Assembly: GCA_021781575.1 (NCBI GenBank)
Contig: JAJXWP010000005.1
Location: 1 to 64,000 of the forward strand
Direction: 5' to 3'
Source of the DNA: Pseudomonadota bacterium
GTDB lineage: Bacteria; Pseudomonadota; Alphaproteobacteria; Rhodospirillales; Magnetospirillaceae
Length of the DNA: 64,000 nucleotides
Under the pieces are notes generated by a model, which was not told the origin of the DNA, searched no databases, and saw nothing but the letters and a program-made list of their open reading frames with translations. A program made the position numbers and the translations under genes. Each line of letters begins with the position of its first letter. Position 1 is the first letter of the stretch. This document shows, piece by piece, positions 49,605-58,745 of this stretch.

Positions 49605-52274
49605 CTATTCGCTCGCCCGGCGGGCGGACTCCGCCGGGCTGACATGGGCGAGCAGCGATCGCAGGCGCGCCGGCTTGAGCGGCTTGTTGAGCAGATGGTA
49701 CCCGGCCCCTCGCACGGCGTTCTGGATTTCGTCGGTCCGGTCGGCGGTCAGGATGATGCCGGGGATGGAATGCTGATACAGTCCCTGGACGGTGCTCAGG
49801 GCCTCCAGGCCGGTCTCGTCATTGTCCAGATGGTAGTCGGCGACCACCACGTCTGGCGCGCAATCCGAATACCGCAACTGGATCAGCGCCGCGGCGGCAT
49901 TGGCCGCCGTCTTCACTTCGCAACGCCAGGACCGCAGAAGGGCTTCCATGGCGGCCAGTTCCGCGGTGTCGTTTTCCACCACCATGACCGAGATGCCGGC
50001 GACCCGGTCCAGCGTCGCCGGCAGGTCGAAGCGGGTTTCCGGCGGTTTGATCTCCTGCTGGCTGCCATAGGGCAGCACCACGGCGAAAAGCGAGCCTTTG
50101 CCGGGCTTCGAGCGGACGAAGACCCGGTGGCCGAGGCATCGCACGATGCGGTCGACGATGGCCAAGCCCAGCCCCATTCCGCGGTCCTTGCCATGGGTGT
50201 CCCCGGTCAAGCGATGAAATTCCTGAAAGACATCGCTGAGCTTGTCTTCGGGGATGCCGACACCGGTGTCCCAGACCTGGATCTCGAGGCCTGTACGAAG
50301 CCGCCGGCAGCCCAGAAGGATGCGGCCGGAGGGCGTATAGCGCATGGCGTTGCTAAGGAAATTGCGCAGGATGCGGCAGACGAGCACGGGGTCGGAGCGA
50401 ACCACCGCCGTCGAGGGGACACAACGCAGCGCCAGGCTCCGCGCCGTGACCTGGGGAAGGTGCTCGTTGACCAGGGTCAGCAGCAGACTGTCGACGCGGA
50501 AGTCGGAAATTTCCGGCGTATAGGCCCCGGCGTCGAACTTGGAAATATCCAGCAGGGCGCTCAGCAGCTCGTCCACGGAATTGAGCGCCGTGACCACGTT
50601 GTTGACCAGGGCGCGGTTGCGCTGTGCCATGCGGGATTCGGCCAGGGCGGCGGCGAAGACGCGTGCCGCGTTGAGCGGTTGAAGCAGGTCGTGGCTGGCG
50701 GCGGCAATGAATTTCGTCTTGCTCATATTGGCCTGTTCGGCTTCGGCTTTGGCCGCGTTCAGCGCCTCTTCCGCCTGCCGCCGTTCATCGATTTCCTGCT
50801 TCAGTTTCAGGTTCAGCGAGGTCAGCTCCGTGGTCCGCTCTGCCACCCGGCGCTCCAGGCTCTCTTTGGCTTCGCGCACCTCCTCGGCGGCCTTCTTGCG
50901 CTCGGTGATGTCCTGGATCAGGGCGAAGAAGCCCAGAACGCCGCCGTCGGGACCGAAATGGGGCACATAGGTGGCCAGCGCATGGCGCAGACGTCCGCGC
51001 GCCGTGCTCAAATCGAGCTCGAAGGTCACGCGCTGGCCGGCCAACGCCGCGTCGACGTAATGGCGGCGCCCGTCATAAAGCTCGGCCCCCAGGACGCTGC
51101 GCATGGGCCGTCCGTTGATCTCGCTGCGCGGCCGGCCGAACCAGTCTTCATAGGGCTTGTTGGTGAACCGATAATGCTCATCGGAGTCGACGTAGGCGAT
51201 CAGCGCCGGTACGGCGTCGGTAATCAGGCGAATGCGATATTCGCTGTCGCGCAGGGCCCATTCCGACCGCTTGCGTTCGGTAATGTCGGTATAGGTGCTG
51301 ACGATGCCGCCGCCCGGCATGGGGCCGACCCGGATCTCCAGGACGCGGCCATCGTCGCAGATCTGTTCGATGCCGAAGGTGTCGAAATGGGCAGGGGTGG
51401 GATCGAATCCGAATTGCAGGAACTGGCAGCGGATCTCCGGCCGGTTGATGAAGTCGCGGAGCGGCTGGCCGACCGTCACTTCGTCGGTGGGGATTCCCAG
51501 AAGATTGAGGAACCGCTCGTTCCACGCCACCAGCGCGCGATCCCGGTCGATCACCGAAATGCCCTGGGAGATATTGTCGAAGATGGCCTGCAGGAGGGCG
51601 CTCTTGGCCGCCACCTCGCGCTCCCGCTGCCGTTGCTCCGACAGCTTGACCTCGGTGATGTCCATGTAGATCGCCACGCTGCCCCCATCGGTGGTGCGGC
51701 GCTCGCTGACCTGGATCCACCGTCCGTCGCTCAGTTTCAGGACGAACACCCCGACCGGCTGGCGGTGGTAGCGAACCCGATGCTGCAGCGAAATGTCGAC
51801 GGCATGCTCATTGTCGGCGAACAGCCCGAGCGCTTGGGCATGGTGCAGCAGGGCGACGAACGGTATCCCCGGCACGATGACGTCGGCAAGGCCCGGCCAG
51901 ATGTCGCGATATTTGGTGTTGCACATGACCAGACGGTCATCGGCATCCCACAGCACGAAGCCCTCACTGACCGACTCGATGGCCTCGGCCAGGCGCATCT
52001 CCGCCGTCTCGGCCTCTTCCTTGGCGGCATTGAGGGCGCGGTTGGTCTTTTCGAGGGTGTGCAATGCCGTTTCCAACTCGGCCGTCCGATCGCGGATGCG
52101 TCCTTCGAGGACGATGGCGGTCTGGAACAGGGAGAACGCATTCCCCTGGAAGTCCATGCTGCGTTCGACGCGGTCGATCAACACCTTGTTGATCTTGCGC
52201 AGCTTGGCGTTTTCCCGCTCCAAGTCGGTGACACGCTGGGCGAGTGCGTCGGTAGAGGGGACCGGGATGTCCAT
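49605..52274 (-). CDS. PAS-domain hybrid histidine kinase (NahK/ErcS'-like)
   Basis: The 889-residue cytoplasmic kinase has an N-terminal coiled coil (about residues 10-100), three PAS domains (about 105-500), a second coiled coil, a HisKA domain with ASHDLLQPLNAARVF, a HATPase domain (WDTGVGIPEDKL, GMGLGLAIV) and a C-terminal receiver (VMVVENDTAEL, DVVVADYHLD). This architecture and the adjoining FIST gene match NahK/ErcS' of Pseudomonas, part of the ethanol-oxidation network. It may phosphorylate the response regulator at 46282. Confidence 0.88.
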   Translation of the reverse strand: MDIPVPSTDALAQRVTDLERENAKLRKINKVLIDRVERSMDFQGNAFSLFQTAIVLEGRIRDRTAELETALHTLEKTNRALNAAKEEAETAEMRLAEAIESVSEGFVLWDADDRLVMCNTKYRDIWPGLADVIVPGIPFVALLHHAQALGLFADNEHAVDISLQHRVRYHRQPVGVFVLKLSDGRWIQVSERRTTDGGSVAIYMDITEVKLSEQRQREREVAAKSALLQAIFDNISQGISVIDRDRALVAWNERFLNLLGIPTDEVTVGQPLRDFINRPEIRCQFLQFGFDPTPAHFDTFGIEQICDDGRVLEIRVGPMPGGGIVSTYTDITERKRSEWALRDSEYRIRLITDAVPALIAYVDSDEHYRFTNKPYEDWFGRPRSEINGRPMRSVLGAELYDGRRHYVDAALAGQRVTFELDLSTARGRLRHALATYVPHFGPDGGVLGFFALIQDITERKKAAEEVREAKESLERRVAERTTELTSLNLKLKQEIDERRQAEEALNAAKAEAEQANMSKTKFIAAASHDLLQPLNAARVFAAALAESRMAQRNRALVNNVVTALNSVDELLSALLDISKFDAGAYTPEISDFRVDSLLLTLVNEHLPQVTARSLALRCVPSTAVVRSDPVLVCRILRNFLSNAMRYTPSGRILLGCRRLRTGLEIQVWDTGVGIPEDKLSDVFQEFHRLTGDTHGKDRGMGLGLAIVDRIVRCLGHRVFVRSKPGKGSLFAVVLPYGSQQEIKPPETRFDLPATLDRVAGISVMVVENDTAELAAMEALLRSWRCEVKTAANAAAALIQLRYSDCAPDVVVADYHLDNDETGLEALSTVQGLYQHSIPGIILTADRTDEIQNAVRGAGYHLLNKPLKPARLRSLLAHVSPAESARRASE

Positions 52275-52275
52275 G

Positions 52276-53436
52276 TCAGTCGCGCCGTCCGATCGCAACG
52301 CCGGTGAATGTCTGGTTGACGTGCATCGCGTGGTACTGTTCCCCATAGGTATTGAAACCTATGACGTTATGCTCCGCCATGAGTTTCGAGGCCCTTTCCA
52401 CCGCGCCCTTTTTCCGAAGCTCGAGGTTGCGCAAGATGCAGTCGCAGCCGATCACCGCTTCCGGCTGCGCTACATATTTCTCGATGTTCTTGAACAGGCG
52501 CGCCAAGTCTTCCTCGATGTCGGTGGCGGTGGCCACGGTCAGCACGATGCCTTCGTCGATGGCGCAGAAGAAAGTCAGGCTGCCGTCGGGATTGACCTTC
52601 TGGATCGAGCGGACGTAAGGAACGTTGCCGACCCGGACCACCACCGGATGGTTGGCGAAGATCATCGGGGTCAGCCCGTCGATGCTGACGCCGACCATCC
52701 GCGCATACTCCTCGGCCGCCGGTTCGGCGTTGATCTCGGTGACGACCCGCCTGACCGGATCGGCCGCGGTGACCACCATCTTTTCTCCGGAGCTGCCGAA
52801 ATGTTCGGTCTTGAACACGTGGAAGGGGCGGTCGGTGGCCACCAGGACGAGGACTGCCGAGTGCTGGCGGAAAGCGCCGTCCCACAGGACCTTTGTCGTG
52901 GTGAAGGACAGTTCGTCGCCGGCCGAGCCGCCGAACAGGGGGATCGGCCCCAGTTCGCGGTGCACGGCGCTGACCACTGATTCCTCGCAGGCGTCCAGGC
53001 CGTCGATCAGCAGCATGGCGAACATCTTCTCAACCGGCCAGCCGGGCGCCTTGGTTTCGAGATCGCGGAGGCATTCCTGCACCAGCTGACGGCCGTCGGC
53101 GACGGAAAAGCCCCGGATGTCGGGCACTCCCCGGGCTGCCGCATGGAAGTCGGGAGCGGCCAGGCTTACGCCGGCGATGGTGTCGTGGGCGTAGCCGGTT
53201 GGAGTGATTTCGCCGGCGGTGGTGCAGCCGATGACCGGAACTCCCGGAAAGGCCTTGTCGAGCTTCCTGGCCAATGCATTCAGGGCATGCGTCGGCGAGC
53301 TGAACAACAGGACCAATGACAGGTCGTCCTGAGCCAGCCCGGCCTTCAGGTCGGCCGTCGCCTGATCGGCCGTCTTGGCGGCGGTCGAAGCGCGGCGAAT
53401 CTTTTGCTCAAGCCGTAGCGGTACGAGTGAGGTCAT
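52276..53436 (-). CDS. FIST-domain sensor protein (NosP-like)
   Basis: The 386-residue protein has FIST N and C domains: LVLLFSSPTHALNALARKL, VIGCTTAGEITPTGY near residue 69, PLFGGSAGDEL near 167, and VIGCDCILRNLELR near 325. NosP proteins are FIST haem sensors of nitric oxide that inhibit the neighbouring kinase NahK. Here the genes are one base apart on the same strand. Haem binding is inferred from family. Confidence 0.85.
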   Translation of the reverse strand: MTSLVPLRLEQKIRRASTAAKTADQATADLKAGLAQDDLSLVLLFSSPTHALNALARKLDKAFPGVPVIGCTTAGEITPTGYAHDTIAGVSLAAPDFHAAARGVPDIRGFSVADGRQLVQECLRDLETKAPGWPVEKMFAMLLIDGLDACEESVVSAVHRELGPIPLFGGSAGDELSFTTTKVLWDGAFRQHSAVLVLVATDRPFHVFKTEHFGSSGEKMVVTAADPVRRVVTEINAEPAAEEYARMVGVSIDGLTPMIFANHPVVVRVGNVPYVRSIQKVNPDGSLTFFCAIDEGIVLTVATATDIEEDLARLFKNIEKYVAQPEAVIGCDCILRNLELRKKGAVERASKLMAEHNVIGFNTYGEQYHAMHVNQTFTGVAIGRRD

Positions 53437-53495
53437 CCAACCGGATCCCAGAGGTCAAGCGCTTGTCTGAGATTACCATGGTCGACATGGAGAAT

Positions 53496-53900
53496 TCACG
53501 GATCTCCCTGGTCCAGGGCTTCGGGCCCCGTCGGCGGCGGTCCGGCCGCCTCCAATTCGGTTGTCTCTTCGTCGGAAAACACCCTGCCGCGTGTCAGGAA
53601 GCGGACACCTTCTGGGATTTCCAAGGAAAAGCTGGCGCCCCTGCCGGGAACGACGTCGATGATCAGCTGGGTGTGGGACCACAGTTCGAACTGTGCTCCG
53701 CCGATATAGAAGGGGCACCCTTCGATCCTGCCGAGCAGCACGTCATGGCTGCCGATGCGGAATTCCCCTTGTTTATAGCACATCGGGGCGCTGCCGTCGC
53801 AGCACCCTCCCGACTGATGGAACACCAGGGGGCCGTGCTGGCTGCGCAGCCGCTGGATCAATGCCGCGGCATCGGGGGTGACGACGACTCGGGCGGGCAT
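53496..53900 (-). CDS. DUF779 family protein
   Basis: The 134-residue protein has the family block HQSGGCCDGSAPMCYKQGEF near residue 28, which contains three Cys residues that could bind metal, and FELWSHTQLIIDVVPGRGAS. DUF779 proteins are very often encoded directly after NAD-aldehyde dehydrogenases like the one upstream here; their role is unknown. AGGAGG lies before the ATG at 53900. Confidence 0.87.
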   Translation of the reverse strand: MPARVVVTPDAAALIQRLRSQHGPLVFHQSGGCCDGSAPMCYKQGEFRIGSHDVLLGRIEGCPFYIGGAQFELWSHTQLIIDVVPGRGASFSLEIPEGVRFLTRGRVFSDEETTELEAAGPPPTGPEALDQGDP

Positions 53901-53919
53901 CTTTCCTCCTGGGACAATG

Positions 53920-53948
53920 GCGGGGACGGCGGCAGGCGCCGTCCCCGC
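53920..53948 (-). terminator. Perfect hairpin between aldehyde dehydrogenase and DUF779 genes
   Basis: GCGGGGACGGCG (53920-53931) pairs with CGCCGTCCCCGC (53937-53948) around five bases. Lacking a T-run, it probably trims or stabilises the dehydrogenase message and lowers readthrough into DUF779. Confidence 0.6.
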
Positions 53949-53965
53949 GTTGCATCAACGGTACC

Positions 53966-55486
53966 TCAGAAGAAGCCGAGAGCGTTCGGGCTGTAGCTCA
54001 CCAGCAGGTTCTTGGTCTGCTGATAATGATCCAGCATCATCCGGTGCGTTTCGCGGCCGATGCCCGACTGCTTGTAACCGCCGAACGCGGCATGGGCCGG
54101 GTACAGGTGGTAGCAATTGGTCCACACGCGGCCCGCCTTGATCTCACGGCCGAGACGATAGGCGGTGTTGCCGTTGCGCGACCAGACACCGGCACCCAGG
54201 CCATAGAGCGTGTCGTTGGCGATGCGGAGCGCGTCGTCGACGTCCTTGAAGGTGGTGACGGACACCACCGGGCCGAAGATTTCTTCCTGGAAGATGCGCA
54301 TCTTGTTGTGGCCGACGAACACGGTCGGCTTCACATAGTAGCCGTTCTCCAGGCCACCGCCCAGGTGGTTGCGCTCGCCGCCGGTCAGGCACTTGGCGCC
54401 TTCCTTCTTGCCGATGTCGATGTACTGAAGGATCTTCTCCAGCTGATCGTTCGAGGCCTGCGCGCCGATCATGGTGGACGGGTCGAGCGGATGGCCGGTC
54501 TTGATCTTCTGGACACGGGCGACGGCGCGCTCCATGAACTTGTCGAAGATCGATTCCTGGACCAGGACGCGCGACGGACAGGTACAGACTTCACCCTGGT
54601 TCAGGGCGAACATGGCGAAGCCTTCGAGGGCCTTGTCGAAGAAGGCGTCGTCGGCGTCCATGACGTCGGCCATGAAAATGTTCGGCGACTTGCCGCCCAG
54701 TTCCAGCGTCACCGGAATGATGTTTTCCGAGGCGTACTGCATGATCAGTCGGCCGGTGCTGGTTTCGCCGGTGAAGGCGATCTTGGCGATGCGCGGGTTG
54801 GAGGCCAGCGGCTTGCCGGCTTCGACGCCGAAACCGTTGACCACATTGAGCACGCCGGCCGGCAGCAGGTCCTTCACCAGATCCATCAGCACCATGATGC
54901 TCATGGGGGTCTGTTCGGCCGGCTTCAGCACCACGCAGTTGCCGGCGGCCAGCGCCGGAGCCAGCTTCCAGGCCGCCATCAGGATCGGGAAGTTCCACGG
55001 GATGATCTGGCCGACGACGCCCAGGGGCTCATGGAAATGATAGGCGACGGTGGTCTCGTCGAGTTCACCGACCGAGCCTTCCTGGGCCCGGATGCATCCG
55101 GCGAAATAGCGGAAGTGGTCGATCGCCAGCGGGATGTCGGCGGCGCGGGTCTCGCGGATCGGCTTGCCGTTGTCCAGCGTCTCGGCAATGGCGAGAATCT
55201 CGAGATTCTGCTCCATGCGGTCGGCGACCTGGTTGAGGATTTGGGCGCGCGCGGCGACCGAAGTGCGGGCCCAGGCGTCTTTCGCCGCGTGCGCCGCATC
55301 GAGCGCCTTCTCGATGTCTTCGGCTGTGGAGCGCGCGACTTCGCAGAGGGCCTCGCCGTTGATCGGGCTGATATTGGTGAAATACTGTCCCTTTACCGGG
55401 GAGACCCAGTCTCCACCAATGAAATTGTCGTACCGGTTCCGAAAGCCGCCTTGCTTGCGCACGGTTTCAAGGGCCTGCTGAAACAT
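53966..55486 (-). CDS. exaC: NAD-dependent aldehyde dehydrogenase (ExaC/AldA type)
   Basis: The 506-residue enzyme has [20 protein letters not shown] near 160, the nucleotide site [10 protein letters not shown]-like segment, catalytic Glu in [11 protein letters not shown] near 266, and the active-site Cys in [10 protein letters not shown] near 302. It oxidises the aldehyde from the quinoprotein reaction in the cytoplasm. The gene opens an operon with DUF779 and has AAGGAGGAGG before its ATG. Its promoter region holds three candidate regulon motifs. Confidence 0.92.
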   Translation of the reverse strand: MFQQALETVRKQGGFRNRYDNFIGGDWVSPVKGQYFTNISPINGEALCEVARSTAEDIEKALDAAHAAKDAWARTSVAARAQILNQVADRMEQNLEILAIAETLDNGKPIRETRAADIPLAIDHFRYFAGCIRAQEGSVGELDETTVAYHFHEPLGVVGQIIPWNFPILMAAWKLAPALAAGNCVVLKPAEQTPMSIMVLMDLVKDLLPAGVLNVVNGFGVEAGKPLASNPRIAKIAFTGETSTGRLIMQYASENIIPVTLELGGKSPNIFMADVMDADDAFFDKALEGFAMFALNQGEVCTCPSRVLVQESIFDKFMERAVARVQKIKTGHPLDPSTMIGAQASNDQLEKILQYIDIGKKEGAKCLTGGERNHLGGGLENGYYVKPTVFVGHNKMRIFQEEIFGPVVSVTTFKDVDDALRIANDTLYGLGAGVWSRNGNTAYRLGREIKAGRVWTNCYHLYPAHAAFGGYKQSGIGRETHRMMLDHYQQTKNLLVSYSPNALGFF

Positions 55487-55565
55487 TGCGTCGCTCCTCC
55501 TCCTTGGGGGGTTAACTTGTATTCGTGGCCATGACTCAGCACCTGCCCTCTGGCAACGTCAATCC

Positions 55566-55680
55566 GACCAAGGTAGCAAATGCATGTCTGGAGATGTCCG
55601 GTGCGACTAAAGTAGTATCTGGGCAAAGCGGCGCGCAGCGGCAAATGAGTTCGACTAACGGCTGACATCATACCAAAGTA
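55566..55680. promoter_or_regulatory. Aldehyde dehydrogenase control region with three similar motifs
   Basis: GACCAAGGTAGCAAATG at 55566, GACTAAAGTAG at 55605-55615 and ACCAAAGTA at 55672-55680 share the core ACYAARGTA. They lie 80 to 194 bp upstream of exaC and on the other side upstream of the Cache-domain gene. They are the likely sites of the alcohol-responsive regulator. Confidence 0.45.
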
Positions 55681-55739
55681 GCGGAGTGACCTGGCCGAAT
55701 CCGGGATAGTGTTCATCCGCGACAATGAAGGAGGGGATG

Positions 55740-56198
55740 ATGAAAGCCTTTGTTCGCGTGGTTATTGCCGCCTTTACAATCTTCACCGCATGGTCCGCCA
55801 CCGCTGCCGAGCGCGCCACTCCCGCCCAAGCCCAGGCCCTGCTGAACAAGGCGGTCGAGAAGGTGCAAAAGGACGGGCCGGACGCGGCCTTTGCGGCGTT
55901 CGACAACCCCGCCGGTGGATTCAAGATCCACGAACTCTACGTCTTCGTGTTCGATATGAACGGTAAGTATATGGCCTCGGGGGCAAATCCGAAGCTGGTC
56001 GGAACCGATGCGCGCAATCTGAAGGATGCCGAGGGGACTTATCTGGTGCGCAAGATGATCGCTCTTGCCAAGAGCAAGGGCAGGGGAAGCGTGCGGTATC
56101 TATGGCTGAACCGAGTCGATAATAAAGTCGAAAAGAAGCGCTCTTTCATCCAACGGGTCGGCAAATACATTGTCGGCGTTGGATATTACCTGGGCTGA
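55740..56198 (+). CDS. Single Cache-domain exported protein
   Basis: The 152-residue protein has a signal peptide ending SATAAE near residue 23 and one Cache domain: a helical start, then GFKIHELYVFVFDMNGKYMA, then GTDARNLKDAEG and KKRSFIQRVGKYIVGVGYYL. It is a periplasmic small-ligand sensor domain without any output domain. GGAGGGG precedes the ATGATG; the second ATG (55740) has the better spacing. It is divergent from exaC, suggesting a link to alcohol or aldehyde sensing. Confidence 0.82.
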   Translation: MKAFVRVVIAAFTIFTAWSATAAERATPAQAQALLNKAVEKVQKDGPDAAFAAFDNPAGGFKIHELYVFVFDMNGKYMASGANPKLVGTDARNLKDAEGTYLVRKMIALAKSKGRGSVRYLWLNRVDNKVEKKRSFIQRVGKYIVGVGYYLG

Positions 56199-56368
56199 TC
56201 GCTCTGGCCGCGTCCTCCGGGATGAGGTCACGACCGTCCCGAGGTCGACGGCCGCCGGAAGGCCGAGGGCGCTGCCCCGGCCTTCCGCCGAATTTCCGCA
56301 CTTGGCCGGGCGGGTTCTCCGGCATCCGCCCGCCGTCGCCGGTCCGGGCAATGCTCTCCGGGCGACAA

Positions 56369-57070
56369 TCACAGGCCCAGATAGGCTCGCCGGACCTCGT
56401 CGTTGCGCAGCAGTTCCTGGCCGGTCCCGGCGAGCACGGTGCGTCCCGCTTCGACCACATAGCCGCGATGGGCGATGCGCAGGCTGTGCTGGGTGTTCTG
56501 TTCGACCAGCAGCACGGTCACTCCGGTGGCATTGATTTCGGTAACGACGCCGAACATTTCCTCGACCATCAGCGGCGCCAAACCGAGAGACGGCTCGTCG
56601 AGCATCAGAACGGACGGATCGGCCATCAGGCCGCGGCCGATCGCCACCATCTGCTGCTCCCCGCCGGACAGGGTCCCGGCCAGTTGCCGGCGACGTTCGC
56701 GGGCGCGCGGAAAGATGGTGTAGACGCGTTCCAGTCGCTCCGGGCGCCCGGCCTTGGGCGTCGCATAGGCTCCCATCAACAGATTGTCTTCGACGGTCAT
56801 TTCGGGAAACAGCCGCCGACCCTCGGGCACCAGGACTAGGCCGGCGCGGACGATGCGGGCCGGGCTCGACCCGTCGAGCCGGCGGCCTTCAAACTCGATA
56901 ATCCCGGCTTTCGGCACCAGGAGGCCGGCCAGCGTCTTCAGCGTGGTGGTCTTGCCTGCCCCGTTGGCGCCGATCAGGGCGACGATCTTGCCGCGCGGCA
57001 CCTCGAACGAAACGTCCCACAAGGCCTGGAGCCGCCCATAGGCCACTTCGAGATTGCGGACATGCAGCAT
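56369..57070 (-). CDS. livF: Branched-chain-type ABC ATPase LivF
   Basis: The 233-residue ATPase has Walker A GANGAGKTT near residue 34, signature LSGGEQQMVAIGRGL, and Walker B VLMLDEPSLGLAP. The short length and lack of the extra loop mark it as LivF rather than LivG. Start and livG stop share one base. It powers import with LivG, H, M and the binding protein at 59796. Confidence 0.9.
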   Translation of the reverse strand: MLHVRNLEVAYGRLQALWDVSFEVPRGKIVALIGANGAGKTTTLKTLAGLLVPKAGIIEFEGRRLDGSSPARIVRAGLVLVPEGRRLFPEMTVEDNLLMGAYATPKAGRPERLERVYTIFPRARERRRQLAGTLSGGEQQMVAIGRGLMADPSVLMLDEPSLGLAPLMVEEMFGVVTEINATGVTVLLVEQNTQHSLRIAHRGYVVEAGRTVLAGTGQELLRNDEVRRAYLGL

Positions 57071-57789
57071 CAGGTTTTCCCCTCCCCCAGATAAGCCCGG
57101 ATGACTTCTGGATTGCGGACCACCGCTTCCGGCCTGCCGTCGGCGATCGGCACGCCGTGGTGCAGCACCAGGACGCGGTCGGAGATGCGCATGATCGCTT
57201 GCATGTGGTGCTCCACCAGGATCACCGCGATGCCGTCCCGCCGAAGCCGCAGCACCAGGTCGCAGGCGGCTTCCACTTCCGTGGCGTTAAGGCCGCCCAT
57301 GGGTTCGTCGAGGAACAGGATCTTCGGCCGGGTGGCCAGGCAGCGGGCTATTTCCAGGCGCTTCTGCTGGGCCAGGGTGAGGTCCGAGGCCGCCCCCTCG
57401 GCCTTGTCCGTCAGGTCGAGCAAGGCCAGGATGCGTCGCGCCTCCGCCATGGCTTCGTCGCGCCGGCGGCAATGCAGGAAGGCCGCCAGGGTGACGTTCT
57501 CCAGCACCGAGAGCTTGCGGAACGGCTTGACCACCTGGAAGGTGCGGGCGACCCCCAGTTTGACGATGGCGTGGGGCTTCAGCCCGGTGATGTTGCGCCC
57601 TGCCAGACGCACCTCGCCGCTGCTGGGCGGGATGAAGCCGGCCATCAGATTGAAGGCGGTGGTCTTGCCGGCGCCGTTCGGCCCGATCAGGCCCAGGATT
57701 TCGTCGGCCTCCAGGCTGAATGACAGACCCGATACGGCCCGCAGGCCTCCGAAGTTCTTGCCAAGATCAGTGACTTCGAGCAACGCCAT
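57070..57789 (-). CDS. livG: Branched-chain-type ABC ATPase LivG
   Basis: The 239-residue ATPase has Walker A GPNGAGKTT near 36, then the LivG-type FNLMAGFIPPSSGEV and GVARTFQVVKPFRKLSVLENV, the signature region LTLAQQKRLEIARCL (a natural variant of LSGGQ in this family), and Walker B ILFLDEPMGGL. It lies 2 bp after livM. Confidence 0.9.
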   Translation of the reverse strand: MALLEVTDLGKNFGGLRAVSGLSFSLEADEILGLIGPNGAGKTTAFNLMAGFIPPSSGEVRLAGRNITGLKPHAIVKLGVARTFQVVKPFRKLSVLENVTLAAFLHCRRRDEAMAEARRILALLDLTDKAEGAASDLTLAQQKRLEIARCLATRPKILFLDEPMGGLNATEVEAACDLVLRLRRDGIAVILVEHHMQAIMRISDRVLVLHHGVPIADGRPEAVVRNPEVIRAYLGEGKT

Positions 57790-57791
57790 GC

Positions 57792-58745
57792 TCAGCGCTC
57801 CCTTGCCTGCTTGAGCGCCAGGCGGACGCGGCCCCAGATACCGTCGGGCAGGTAGCGGATCACCAGCATCATGAACAGACCGTAGAAGATCAGGTGCCCC
57901 GATTGAAACTGGGTGCGGAATGTCTCGCTGATCCCGACCAGGACGATGGCGCCGACGATCGGACCGGCGGTGGTGGCGATGCCGCCGACCACCGCGATGA
58001 ATACCATCTCGACGGAGAGGGCCACCGAGAACACCGCGTCGGGATCGATGTAACGAAAATAAAGCCCGTAGAAGCCGCCTGCCAGCCCGACCAGCAGGGC
58101 CGACAGGGCCAGGGCGAGGACGCGGGTGCGAACAGTATCGATGCCGACCGCCTCGGCGCTTTCCAGATCCTCGCGCACCGCCAGCAGATAGGCCCCCAGC
58201 CGTGAGCGTGCGACAAGATGGGTGAGGCCCATGCCCAGCAGCGCCAGGACGGCGATCAGGTAATAGAACGGCAGCTTGCTTTCCCAGTTCACCGTCTGCC
58301 CGAGGATGGAGGTCGCCGGCAGATGGGTGATGATCAGACCCTGCGGGCCGGCGGTCAGGTCATCCCAATTGAGGGCGACCAAGCGGATGATCTCGGCCAC
58401 CGCCAGGGTGGCCAGCGAAAAATACGGCCCGCGCAGGCGAAAGCAGATCAGCCCGATGGGCACCGCCACCGCCATCGCCACGGCGCCGCCGGCCAGCAGG
58501 CCGAACCATGGCGACAGGCCGAGTTTGAGATACAGCAGCAAGGTGCTATAGGCGCCCAGGCCGAGGAATGCCGAATGGCCGAACGAGACCTGCCCGGCAA
58601 ATCCGCCCAGCAGATTCCACGATAGCCCGAGCAGCGTCGAGAACAGCACCATGATCAGCAGGTGATGGACGAAGGAATGGGTCGACAGCAGCGGCGCGGC
58701 GATGAGCGCGGCGGCCAGCAGAGCGGGAAGGGTGAATCGCGGCAT
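57792..58745 (-). CDS. livM: Branched-chain-type ABC permease LivM
   Basis: The 317-residue permease has eight to ten hydrophobic segments and LivM blocks: LGLSWNLLGGFAGQVSFGH near 38, AVREDLESAEAVGID near 193, and AGGFYGLYFRYIDPD. The ATG at 58745 overlaps the livH stop by one base (TGATG); the longer upstream frame lies inside livH and is rejected. Confidence 0.9.
   Translation of the reverse strand: MPRFTLPALLAAALIAAPLLSTHSFVHHLLIMVLFSTLLGLSWNLLGGFAGQVSFGHSAFLGLGAYSTLLLYLKLGLSPWFGLLAGGAVAMAVAVPIGLICFRLRGPYFSLATLAVAEIIRLVALNWDDLTAGPQGLIITHLPATSILGQTVNWESKLPFYYLIAVLALLGMGLTHLVARSRLGAYLLAVREDLESAEAVGIDTVRTRVLALALSALLVGLAGGFYGLYFRYIDPDAVFSVALSVEMVFIAVVGGIATTAGPIVGAIVLVGISETFRTQFQSGHLIFYGLFMMLVIRYLPDGIWGRVRLALKQARER

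Noticed and set aside
49644-52307. Open frame of 887 codons on the plus strand
   Set aside because: It is exactly antisense to the hybrid kinase, has the amino-acid bias expected of a shadow frame in high-GC DNA and no recognisable domain.
54026-55534. Open frame of 502 codons opposite exaC
   Set aside because: Antisense shadow of a well-supported aldehyde dehydrogenase.
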